Shown here piece by piece: positions 27,168 to 34,038 of a stretch of 64,000 nucleotides of DNA (position 1 is its first letter; each line of letters begins with the position of its first letter). The stretch is taken from the NCBI RefSeq assembly GCF_026339995.1, contig NZ_JAPEPT010000006.1, positions 1 through 64,000 of the forward strand. Reading direction: 5' to 3'. Source of the stretch: Streptomyces sp. NBC_01481 (lineage in GTDB: Bacteria; Actinomycetota; Actinomycetes; Streptomycetales; Streptomycetaceae). The position numbers and the translations under genes are program-made. Under the pieces are notes generated by a model. That model searched no databases. It saw only the letters and a list, made by a program, of their open reading frames with translations, and was not told the origin of the DNA.

Positions 27168-28052
27168 ATGGCAACGCCTCTGACCGCCTCCCAACTGGTC
27201 AAGGTTCTGCGTGACGAAGGGCTTCAGGTCGTCGAGGAGCGGAGCTGGCGCACGCACAACCGCAACCACAAGGGGCCCTGGGGCCCCATGCACGGCGTGA
27301 TGATCCATCACACCGTCACCGAGGGCACCCAGAACTCCGTGGACATCTGCTACGACGGCTACTCCAGCCTGCCGGGGCCGCTGTGCCACGGGGTGATCGC
27401 CAAGGACGGCACGGTCCACCTGGTCGGCAACGGCCGGGCCAACCACGCCGGACTCGGCGACGACGACGTCCTGCGCGCGGTGATCAACGAGACTGCCCTG
27501 CCCTCCGACAACGAGGCCAACACGGACGGCAACCGCTACTTCTACGGCTTCGAGTGCGTCAACCTCGGCAACGGCTCGGACCCGTGGCCCGCGGTGCAGC
27601 TGGAGGCGATCGAGAAGGCCGCGGCAGCGATCTGCCGGGCACACGGCTGGACGTACCGCTCGGTGATCGGCCACAAGGAGTGGCAGCCGGGGAAGGTCGA
27701 CCCGCGCGGGTTCACGATGGACTCGATGAGAGCGCGGATCAAGGCGCGTCTGGGCGGCGGGCCGGACGGCCCGTCGAAGCCGCCCGCGCCGAAGCCGCCG
27801 GCGACCTTCGAGCCCTTCCCCGGCGCCGCGTTCTTCGCGCCGGGGCGCCGCAGCCCGATCATCACCGCGATGGGCAAGCGGCTGGTGGCCGAGGGCTGCG
27901 GGCGGTACGAGGAGGGCCCGAGCCCGGACTGGTCGGAGGCCGACCGGAAGTCGTACGCGGCGTGGCAGCGGAAGCTGGGGTTCGCGGGGAGCGATGCGGA
28001 TGGGATCCCCGGGAAGGCGAGCTGGGACAAGCTGAAGGTACCGAACGTCTGA
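27168..28052 (+). CDS. N-acetylmuramoyl-L-alanine amidase with peptidoglycan-binding C-terminus
   Basis: A 294-residue Amidase_2-family enzyme that would cleave the MurNAc-L-alanine bond. Likely zinc ligands are H47 or H48 in MIHHTV, H169 in GHKEW and D178 in KVDP; FYGFEC at 125-130 supplies a conserved Glu. After a Pro-rich linker (about 198-212), residues 220-294 look like a peptidoglycan-binding domain (AWQRKLGF, DGIPGKASWDKL). There is no signal peptide, so it is either released by lysis, exported by the injector or acts from the cytoplasm. GGAAAGGAG precedes ATG 27168. As last gene of the eCIS operon it may open the wall during firing or cell lysis (inference). Confidence 0.88.
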   Translation: MATPLTASQLVKVLRDEGLQVVEERSWRTHNRNHKGPWGPMHGVMIHHTVTEGTQNSVDICYDGYSSLPGPLCHGVIAKDGTVHLVGNGRANHAGLGDDDVLRAVINETALPSDNEANTDGNRYFYGFECVNLGNGSDPWPAVQLEAIEKAAAAICRAHGWTYRSVIGHKEWQPGKVDPRGFTMDSMRARIKARLGGGPDGPSKPPAPKPPATFEPFPGAAFFAPGRRSPIITAMGKRLVAEGCGRYEEGPSPDWSEADRKSYAAWQRKLGFAGSDADGIPGKASWDKLKVPNV

Positions 28053-28419
28053 GGGGGGTGTGGTTGGGGGCTGTTCCCCGACCCGCCCCTTCCCGTAACC
28101 GGGGCTCCGCCCCGGACCCCTTGCGGGGGCTCCGCCCCCGGACCCCCGCGCCTCAATCGCCGGCGAGGCTGAAATTACCGGCGGAAATCCAGCCCGTCCG
28201 GCGTTTGAGGACATGCGGCCGAAGGTCGCATACGGGGGCCCGGGGCCGAAGCCCCCACTCCGCGCCCGAAGCCGGCGCGCGGGGTCTGGGGGCTTGCCCC
28301 CAGTTACGAGAAGGGGCGGGGTGGGGGAAAGCCCAGACGGTGCCGCCGGCCGCCCGCGCGGGCCGGTAGGGTTCCGCCCCGCAAAGGGCGACCCCATCCG
28401 CCCGCACCGGAGGAACCCC
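28053..28419. repeat. intergenic block of nested inverted repeats after the eCIS operon
   Basis: This 367-bp gap has no gene. It holds a nest of inverted repeats: outer 24-nt arms at 28076-28099 and 28303-28326 (21 of 24 match), hairpins at 28099-28115 and 28124-28140 (six-bp arms around CTCCG), imperfect 21-nt arms at 28151-28171 and 28190-28210 (17 of 21), and a 7-bp stem with CTTG loop at 28286-28303. Blocks like this recur between Streptomyces genes; here it probably ends eCIS transcription and lies upstream of the next gene. Confidence 0.8.
28099..28140 (+). terminator. two adjacent G+C-rich hairpins, probable eCIS operon terminator
   Basis: Two strong hairpins follow the amidase stop by 46 nt: CCGGGG-CTCCG-CCCCGG at 28099-28115 and CGGGGG-CTCCG-CCCCCG at 28124-28140. 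No T-run follows, as is common for Streptomyces terminators. Confidence 0.55.
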
Positions 28420-29349
28420 ATGAGCCAGCCCACCTTCATCGACGCCGACAGCCTCCGCGCCGCCCTCCCCCTCGCAACCGCCGTCACCGCCATCCAGCAC
28501 GCCCTTCGCGACGGGCTCGACCCCGAAGCCGACCCGGCCCGTTCCGTGGTGCCGGTCGAGCACGGGCAGCTGCTGCTGATGCCCTCGCACTCCCGCCGCT
28601 ACGCGGGCGTCAAGATCGCCACCGTCGCGCCCGGCAACCCCGCGCTCGGACTCCCCCGGATCCAGGGCAACTACCTGCTGCTGGACGCTGAGACGCTGAG
28701 CCCGCTCGCCGTGCTGGACGGTGTCGCGCTGACCGCGATCCGTACCGCCGCGGTGTCGGCGGCCGCCACCGATCTGCTGGCCGGGGCGGAGCCCGAGCGG
28801 CTCGTCGTCTTCGGCACGGGCCCGCAGGCGCACAGCCATGTCGAGGCGCTGCGCGCGATTCGCCCGACGCTGCGGCACATCACGGTGGTGGGCCGCGACG
28901 AGGACCGGCTCGCCGCCTTCCTCGCGCACTACGGCGGTGCGGGACCAACCGTGGAGGCGGGCGCCCCCGACGCCGTGGCGCGCGCCGACCTGGTGGCCTG
29001 CTGCACCACGGCTCGTACTCCCCTCTTCGACGGGTCAGCTCTGCCCGCGCATGCGACGGTCGTCGCCGTCGGCTCGCACGAGCCCGACGCGCGCGAGGTC
29101 GACGACACGACGGCGAGGCGGTCGACCGTCGTGGTCGAGGCGCACGGAGCCGCGCTGCGCGAGGCCGGTGACGTGATTCTGGCCGTCCGATCGGGTGCGC
29201 TGGACCCCGATGCCCTGGTGGACCTGGCAGACCTCGTACGCGGCACGGTGAAGGCCGACGCCTCCCGGCCCCGGCTCTTCAAGAGCGTCGGTATGGCCTG
29301 GGAAGACCTGGTCCTCGCCGGGGTCGCATACGAGTCCCGCCAGGGGTAG
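28420..29349 (+). CDS. ornithine cyclodeaminase / mu-crystallin family protein
   Basis: A 309-residue member of the OCD/mu-crystallin family, NAD(P)-dependent enzymes such as ornithine cyclodeaminase and alanine dehydrogenase-like reductases. Seen are RYAGVKIATVAPGNP (substrate loop with conserved Lys), LTAIRTAAVSAAATDLLA, the Rossmann motif VVFGTGPQAHSHVEAL (about 127-142) and the second-half TPLFDGSALP and VGSHEPDAREV. The exact substrate cannot be read. The frame is open from 28213, but ATG 28420 with GGAGGA just before it is the family start. It converges on the aldehyde dehydrogenase with a 27-bp gap. Confidence 0.9.
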   Translation: MSQPTFIDADSLRAALPLATAVTAIQHALRDGLDPEADPARSVVPVEHGQLLLMPSHSRRYAGVKIATVAPGNPALGLPRIQGNYLLLDAETLSPLAVLDGVALTAIRTAAVSAAATDLLAGAEPERLVVFGTGPQAHSHVEALRAIRPTLRHITVVGRDEDRLAAFLAHYGGAGPTVEAGAPDAVARADLVACCTTARTPLFDGSALPAHATVVAVGSHEPDAREVDDTTARRSTVVVEAHGAALREAGDVILAVRSGALDPDALVDLADLVRGTVKADASRPRLFKSVGMAWEDLVLAGVAYESRQG

Positions 29350-29376
29350 GGTAGTTCACCCGGAGGTACGTAAACC

Positions 29377-30786
29377 TCAGCGGCTCGCCGAGGGCTCCGC
29401 TCCGTGCCACACCGTGGTGATGTTGCAGAACTCGCGGATCCCGTGACCCGACAACTCCCTGCCGTAGCCGGAGCGCTTGACGCCGCCGAACGGCAGCGCG
29501 GGATGCGAGGCAGTCATTCCGTTGAAGAAGACTCCGCCCGCCTCGAGGTCGCGGGTGAAGCGGCTCACCTCCGCGTCGTCGCGCGTCCACACGTTGGAAC
29601 TCAGCCCGAAGGGCGTGTCGTTGGCCAGACTCACCGCCTCGTCGACATCGGCCACGCGGTACACCGTGGCCACCGGACCGAATGCCTCCTCGTGGTGGAT
29701 ACGCATCTCGGGCTTCACGTCGACGAGGACCGTGGGCTCGTAGTACCAGCCCTGGTCAAACTTTTCGGGGCGCTGTGCCCCGCAGCGTGCCGTGGCCCCC
29801 AGGCGCAGGGCGTCGTCGACAAGCTCTTCCAGGTCGGCGCGGCCCTGTGCGGTGGAGAGCGGGCCGATGTCGGTGGAGTCCTGCATCGGATCGCCGACGG
29901 TCAGCTTCCGCATGCCCGCGGTGAAGTGCTCGCAGAAGTCCCCGTACACATCGGCGTGGACGATGAAGCGCTTGGCCGCGATGCAGGACTGGCCGTTGTT
30001 CTGCACGCGGGCGGTCACCGCGGTCTGCGCCGCGCGTTCGACGTCGGCCGACGGCATCACGACGAAGGGGTCGCTGCCGCCGAGTTCCAGCACCGTCTTC
30101 TTCACCTCGTCACCGGCGATCGCCGCCACGGACCGGCCGGCCGGCTCACTGCCCGTCAGTGTCGCGGCGGCGACCCTGCGATCGCGCAGAACACCCTCGA
30201 CCGCGCCGGATCCGATCAGCAGCGTCTGGAAGCACCCCTCCGGGTATCCGGCGCGCCGGAACAGCTCCTCCAGGTAGAGGGCGGTCTGGGGCACGTTCGA
30301 CGCGTGCTTGAGCAGTCCGACATTGCCCGCCATGAGGGCGGGGGCGGCGAAGCGCACGACCTGCCAGAGGGGGAAATTCCACGGCATGACCGCCAGCACG
30401 ACGCCCAGCGGGCGGTAGTGGACGCTCGCCCGCGAGGCCCCGAAGTCCTTCACATCGACGGTCGAGGGGTTCTCGTCGGCAAGGAGCTGCTCGGCGTGCG
30501 CGGCGTACCAGTGCATCGCCTTCGCGCATTTGGCCGCCTCTGCGCGGGCGGCCGTGATCGGCTTGCCCATCTCGGTGGTCATGGTGCGCGCGATGGAGTG
30601 CTGATCCTCTTCCAGCAGGCTCGCCGCACGGTCGAGCAGTTCGGCCCGGTCGCCGAATTCCGTGGTGCGGTGCTTCTGGAAGGCGGTCACTGCGAGCGCG
30701 AGACGCCGCTCGATCTCGTCCGGTCCGAGCGCGTCGAACGTCCTGAGCGTCTCACCGGTCGCGGGATTCACGGTGGCGATGGGCAT
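29377..30786 (-). CDS. aldehyde dehydrogenase, succinate-semialdehyde dehydrogenase type
   Basis: A 469-residue aldehyde dehydrogenase that would oxidise an aldehyde, most likely succinic semialdehyde, with NAD(P). Key residues seen are N137 in MPWNFPLWQ, K160 in the cofactor region, E234 in LELGG and the nucleophile C268 in NNGQSC, followed by the conserved EEAFGPV and the closing PFGGVKRSGYGRELS. These match GabD/SSADH enzymes closely, but related short-chain aldehyde activity is possible. GAGGAGG sits 7 nt before ATG 30786. A small unknown gene is 17 nt upstream on the same strand and probably co-transcribed. Confidence 0.92.
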   Translation of the reverse strand: MPIATVNPATGETLRTFDALGPDEIERRLALAVTAFQKHRTTEFGDRAELLDRAASLLEEDQHSIARTMTTEMGKPITAARAEAAKCAKAMHWYAAHAEQLLADENPSTVDVKDFGASRASVHYRPLGVVLAVMPWNFPLWQVVRFAAPALMAGNVGLLKHASNVPQTALYLEELFRRAGYPEGCFQTLLIGSGAVEGVLRDRRVAAATLTGSEPAGRSVAAIAGDEVKKTVLELGGSDPFVVMPSADVERAAQTAVTARVQNNGQSCIAAKRFIVHADVYGDFCEHFTAGMRKLTVGDPMQDSTDIGPLSTAQGRADLEELVDDALRLGATARCGAQRPEKFDQGWYYEPTVLVDVKPEMRIHHEEAFGPVATVYRVADVDEAVSLANDTPFGLSSNVWTRDDAEVSRFTRDLEAGGVFFNGMTASHPALPFGGVKRSGYGRELSGHGIREFCNITTVWHGAEPSASR

Positions 30787-30803
30787 GGCAGGTCCTCCTC
30801 GAA

Positions 30804-31190
30804 CTATCCGCTGCCGCTCTCGAGAAGAAGCTGGACGTCCTTCTCCTGGTCACCCGCTGCCATGCCCTGCGCCTTGACGGCGAAGGCGTCGGCCAGCGTC
30901 TCGGTCATCCGGTCCACACCCCAGTAGGTGCCCTGGAGATCCACTCTGACGGGCGCCGTCAATCGCACCGGTCCGGGCTTGGCATGCGAGGGCGCGACCT
31001 CGAACGTTGACGTCCACACGCTCGTATGGACGTCCGAAGTGTCGTGCAATGTGTAGTCGGGTACGTCGTCGTCCGCGCGGTCCGAGGCGAACGACTGCCT
31101 CAGCAGCCGGAAGACGCTGTGTGCGTCCTCCTTGGCGCAGCTGCTGAGCGTCACGACGACAGGTGTCGTGTACTCCTGGGTGCTGTTCAC
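30804..31190 (-). CDS. conserved hypothetical protein, function unknown
   Basis: A 128-residue protein that starts at GTG 31190. It looks soluble, with no signal or membrane segment. It contains an alternating strand pattern (TPVVVTLSSCAKEDAHSVFRL, then TSVWTSTFEVAP and PVRVDLQGTYWGVDRM) that would suit a small alpha/beta fold. No family recognised. It lies 17 nt upstream of the aldehyde dehydrogenase and is likely co-transcribed with it. The base composition and codon use are normal for the window, so I regard it as real. Confidence 0.65.
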   Translation of the reverse strand: MNSTQEYTTPVVVTLSSCAKEDAHSVFRLLRQSFASDRADDDVPDYTLHDTSDVHTSVWTSTFEVAPSHAKPGPVRLTAPVRVDLQGTYWGVDRMTETLADAFAVKAQGMAAGDQEKDVQLLLESGSG

Positions 31191-31488
31191 GGTGATTCCT
31201 GCCTCTCGGGATCCAGTGCTGTGCCCTCCGTCGCCGGGCGGGCCCGCTCCACCGAAGGGGTGCGCCTCCTACAGCCTCACCCGGTGAGGCACCGTCTGCG
31301 ACCGGACTCGTCCGGAGGGCTCGTCCGGCACGGCCTGCTCGGGGTGCACTGCGCCACCGCGTGCTGATCGGGCAGGTCGCTGGGCACCTGCGTGCCGGGG
31401 TCCTGCGCCGGGCGGGTACCCGTATTGCGTGCGGCGAACCGGAGGTACCGACGCCGGTTCGCGGCTCTGCCCGCGCTGCGCCGAACGG
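31191..31488. other. intergenic region with one short palindrome
   Basis: About 298 bp without a supported gene between two minus-strand genes. The only structure I see is GCCTCAC-CCG-GTGAGGC at 31274-31290, a perfect 7-bp stem, which could end the DUF6629 transcript or be an operator for the downstream pair. Confidence 0.5.
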
Positions 31489-32121
31489 CTATGCCAGGGC
31501 CGTTCCCGGCCCGGCCGGGCGCTGCCGGACCCAGCGGTACAGGACGACGGAGGCCACCGCGGCCAGCGCGCACCAGGTGGAGACGAATTCCAGCCGCCAC
31601 AGCAGCGCGCACGCCACGGCCCCGAGCCCCGCGACCACTCCCAGCAGCCGGAGCACCGGTTCCCCGCCGAGCAGGAGTGCGCCGACCGTGGCCAGCAGAT
31701 AGCCGATGATGATCAGCGGGGAGCGCGGCAGATCCAGCACATAGCCGAGGGTGTGCCCCCGCATTTCCGCGGTCACGGACCGGGTCGCGAGGCTGTACGC
31801 GAGGACAGCGGCGGTGGCGATCCCGACGGCGGCGAGCACCGCGAGCCTGCGCCGGGCGGGCGGCGGCGCGGCGAGGAGTACACCGAGCGGCACCCACACA
31901 GGCAGCAGGGGCAGGGCGATGACGGCCCAGGCGACGGTGGCAGGACCCGTGCCCCCACCGGAGCGCCAGACCACAGACTCGATGATCTGGTGGGCTCCGA
32001 GCAGCAACGGCAGCGCGGCGAGCGGCAGATCGCGGAGGTGGCGCACCCGCGCGACGCAGGCCACTCCGATCGCGGCGACGCATGTCCCCGCCGCGAGGTC
32101 GGCTGTCGCACTCCAGCACAT
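31489..32121 (-). CDS. DUF6629-type integral membrane protein
   Basis: A 210-residue protein with six to seven hydrophobic helices and a short basic C-terminus. It begins MCWSATADLAAGTCVAAIGVA, has LPLAALPLLLGAHQIIESVVW early on, and includes LVLALPLL-like Leu/Ala/Val helices throughout. I recognise the start and the HQ-IES block as the DUF6629 family of actinobacteria; function is unknown. Conserved charged residues inside the first helices (E, H) hint at a channel or enzyme. ATG 32121 has no strong ribosome site, and it is divergent from the hotdog-fold gene. Confidence 0.75.
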   Translation of the reverse strand: MCWSATADLAAGTCVAAIGVACVARVRHLRDLPLAALPLLLGAHQIIESVVWRSGGGTGPATVAWAVIALPLLPVWVPLGVLLAAPPPARRRLAVLAAVGIATAAVLAYSLATRSVTAEMRGHTLGYVLDLPRSPLIIIGYLLATVGALLLGGEPVLRLLGVVAGLGAVACALLWRLEFVSTWCALAAVASVVLYRWVRQRPAGPGTALA

Positions 32122-32125
32122 GGCG

Positions 32126-32282
32126 TCAAGCTATATCCCACAAGGCCGTACGGATCCGTTCATCGCGTACGAGTAAGAGCTCGAGAACGGCGAGCGCTAC
32201 CGCAATGTCGAGCTGAGCACTGTCCGGGACGGGCGGCTCACCGAGACCCAGGTCTTCTTCGGCGGCCGCGTTCACGCCGTGA
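32126..32282 (+). pseudogene. remnant of an NTF2-like/SnoaL-family protein gene
   Basis: One plus-strand frame reads PFIAYE, then a TAA stop at 32174-32176, then ELENGERYRNVEL and TVRDGRLTETQVFFGGR. That is the C-terminal half of a SnoaL/NTF2-like domain (pattern FxxYEYELENGxRYRN...RDGRLTEVQVFFGG), where the stop stands in place of a Tyr. No N-terminal half or start is present. It looks like a decayed gene fragment lying in the divergent gap between the DUF6629 and hotdog genes. It may carry regulatory sequence for those genes. Confidence 0.65.
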
Positions 32283-32416
32283 CCGGAGCGGCCGTAGCGG
32301 CCTGCGGGACCTCCGGGACCTGCGGGGCCGCGGCAGCCAGGAGGGTCTTCACCCTGGTGGCCGGTTGTTGACCGGGCGGTCATGCGGTCGTCGCCCCGGG
32401 CGGTCACGCTGGTCCC

Positions 32417-32884
32417 GTGGACGTCACACCTCTGGCCCGCGCCCTTCTGGATCCCGTACCGGCGCACCGCACTGCCGGTATCGAGGTGCTCCGCGCCGCC
32501 GACGGTGTCGCGGAAGTCGCCCTGTCGACGCCCCAGGCGCTGACGAATGTGATCGGGTCCCTGCACTCCAGCGGGCTGATCACGCTGATCGACGCCGCCG
32601 GGCTCGCCGCGATCATCGGGGCGGCCGAGGACGAGAAGGAGTTCCACGGAGTCGTGCCGCTGGGAGCCGCCGCGGCCATGGAGTTCCTGGCGCCCGCCCG
32701 GGGCAGGCTGGTCGCGTCCTGCCGGCTCGACGAGCAGGCTCTGCGGGAGCTGCGTCCGGTCCTGGTGGGGGCCGCGCTCCGCGCCCGGTTCACCACCCAC
32801 GCCGAGGTCGTCGACTCGACGGGTGTGCTGGTGTGCCGTGGCAGCTTCGAATGGAGCGTACGGCGCGCGGCGGGCGCGGTCTGA
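32417..32884 (+). CDS. DUF4442/PaaI-like hotdog-fold thioesterase family protein
   Basis: A 155-residue protein with the hotdog-fold pattern of DUF4442/YiiD-C proteins: the helix-strand unit GIEVLRAADGVAEVALSTPQALTNVIGSLHSS, then AAGLAAIIGAA, a mid-sheet GRLVASCRLDEQAL, and closing strands FTTHAEVVDSTGVLVCRG. Proteins of this family hydrolyse acyl-CoA thioesters or act on lipid acyl groups; no catalytic residue can be assigned. Start GTG 32417. A MITE-like element begins 20 bp after its stop. Confidence 0.78.
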   Translation: MDVTPLARALLDPVPAHRTAGIEVLRAADGVAEVALSTPQALTNVIGSLHSSGLITLIDAAGLAAIIGAAEDEKEFHGVVPLGAAAAMEFLAPARGRLVASCRLDEQALRELRPVLVGAALRARFTTHAEVVDSTGVLVCRGSFEWSVRRAAGAV

Positions 32885-32904
32885 CGTGAGGCGCCGGGCC
32901 GCCA

Positions 32905-33133
32905 GGGCGTGTTTGAGCTAGCGCCGTCCGCCCGAAGGGCGGGCCTCGCGGCCGTCTGGTGCGTGCAGTCGCAAGGCGGTGGGGGCACCCCCGGACGAAG
33001 TCTGGGGGAGATCGCCCTCGTACTGGACGTACTTGGGCGACTCCGACAACACCGCGAGTGCGCATGCCAGGCGTCGCGGGGTGGGGGTACCTCCCAGGCG
33101 AAGCTCTGGGGGAGCGACTTCTCAAACACGCCC
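32905..33133. mobile_element. MITE-like repeat element, copy 1
   Basis: A 229-bp element with perfect 13-bp terminal inverted repeats (32905-32917 and 33121-33133). Inside it carries two hairpin units: one at 32980-33011 and one at about 33079-33116, plus a core at 33036-33075. It has no open reading frame of its own and no clear target-site duplication. The same internal hairpin unit and core occur in the element at 45929-46117, so it is a dispersed family. It sits between the hotdog gene and the VOC gene. Confidence 0.72.
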
Positions 33134-33147
33134 CAGGCGCCGCCGGG

Positions 33148-33513
33148 TCAGGTGTTCTTCGGAGGCTCGTGCAGGCCGAAGGGTGAGCCCTGATCGTCGT
33201 GGCAGAGCGTGAACCGGCCGAAGCGGGCGACGCTCTCGTCGTCGCTGCCCGCGTCGAAGTCGTCGACCGTGCCGCCCAGTTCATGGACCCGTTCGAGCGC
33301 GGCCTTCATGTCGTCGACCCTGAAGAAGAGATACGGGCTCGCGCCCGCGTCGCCGCCGTGCACTCCGCCGGGGACGTTGGGCGTGCCGATCGCATAGCCC
33401 CCGCCTTCGGTCGGCCCCGGATCGAAGCTCCAGCCGAACAGGCTGCCGTAGAACGCGCGGGCCGCCTCGAAGTCGCCCACGCCCAGTTCGAAGAAGGAGA
33501 TCTCACCGGCCAT
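33148..33513 (-). CDS. VOC-family (glyoxalase/bleomycin-resistance fold) protein
   Basis: A 121-residue VOC-fold protein: MAGEISFFELGVGDFEAARAFYG, WSFDPGPTEGGGYAIG, and the closing RFGRFTLCHDDQGSPFGLHEP. Paired beta-alpha-beta-beta-beta units bind a divalent metal and a small substrate; a metal-binding pattern is only partly present here, so it could be a non-catalytic binding protein. I chose ATG 33513 over 33552 because the family begins at MAGEI, with GGAAGG upstream. It is on the same strand as the MerR gene beyond it. Confidence 0.85.
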   Translation of the reverse strand: MAGEISFFELGVGDFEAARAFYGSLFGWSFDPGPTEGGGYAIGTPNVPGGVHGGDAGASPYLFFRVDDMKAALERVHELGGTVDDFDAGSDDESVARFGRFTLCHDDQGSPFGLHEPPKNT

Positions 33514-33601
33514 CGCGGGTCCCGCCTTCCGTACGGAGACTGTCCGTCCCACCGTGTGAATCCACGGTACGGCCGCCCCCGCGCCGGTGCACCCGGCCCG
33601 C

Positions 33602-33988
33602 TCACCCCGTCAGGGGCCGGGAGGTGTCCGGCCGGACCGCCGCGAGATAGGCGAGGATCGCGTCGCGATTGCGCGCCAGACAGTCGATGCGCTGCTGGAT
33701 CCGGTCCGCCTCGCCCCGGAGCAGCGCCGCGGTTTCCTCCGTCAGGCACTCGGGATGGACATGGATCTCATCCGGCTCGGTGAGGAAGGGCAGGATCCTG
33801 CGGATGATCTCCGTGGTCAGGCCGGAGTCGAGCAGCCCGCGGATCTGCTGGACGCGGTAGACGGCAGACGTGTCGTAGGCGCGGTAGCCGTTCTCGGCCC
33901 GCTCCGGGTGCAGCAGGTCCTGTTCCTCGTAGTAGCGCAGCATCCTGGTGGGGACGCCGGTGTGCCGGGACAGTTCGCCGATCTTCAT
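33602..33988 (-). CDS. MerR-family transcriptional regulator
   Basis: A 128-residue MerR regulator. Residues 1-70 are the winged helix-turn-helix: MKIGELSRHTGVPTRMLRYYEEQDLL, then the arginine-rich wing NGYRAYD and a long dimer helix. The remaining coiled coil has no Cys-rich metal site (single Cys residues only), so it probably senses an organic molecule rather than a metal. It is divergent from the MFS gene, and a perfect palindrome at 34004-34023 lies in the 50-bp gap, a typical MerR operator position. It likely controls the MFS exporter and itself. Confidence 0.9.
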   Translation of the reverse strand: MKIGELSRHTGVPTRMLRYYEEQDLLHPERAENGYRAYDTSAVYRVQQIRGLLDSGLTTEIIRRILPFLTEPDEIHVHPECLTEETAALLRGEADRIQQRIDCLARNRDAILAYLAAVRPDTSRPLTG

Positions 33989-34003
33989 GGCTGCTTCTCC
34001 TTG

Positions 34004-34023
34004 CCTTCACACTGATGTGAAGG
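34004..34023. promoter_or_regulatory. palindromic operator between MerR and MFS genes
   Basis: CCTTCACA-CTGA-TGTGAAGG is a perfect 8+8-bp palindrome with a 4-bp spacer, in the divergent MerR/MFS gap. MerR proteins usually bind such a site between promoter elements. The MFS ATG at 34039 lies only 16 bp downstream with no ribosome site, which suggests a leaderless MFS transcript. Confidence 0.75.
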
Positions 34024-34038
34024 TCTCACCATGGTCGC

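Noticed and set aside
28213..28419. N-terminal extension of the ornithine cyclodeaminase-family gene
   Set aside because: The added residues come from the inverted-repeat block and are not family-like; the ATG at 28420 has a good ribosome site.
31277..32119. 280-codon minus-strand frame overlapping the DUF6629 gene
   Set aside because: It reads the same DNA in another frame as Arg/Ala-rich low complexity, whereas the DUF6629 frame has proper membrane helices and family motifs.
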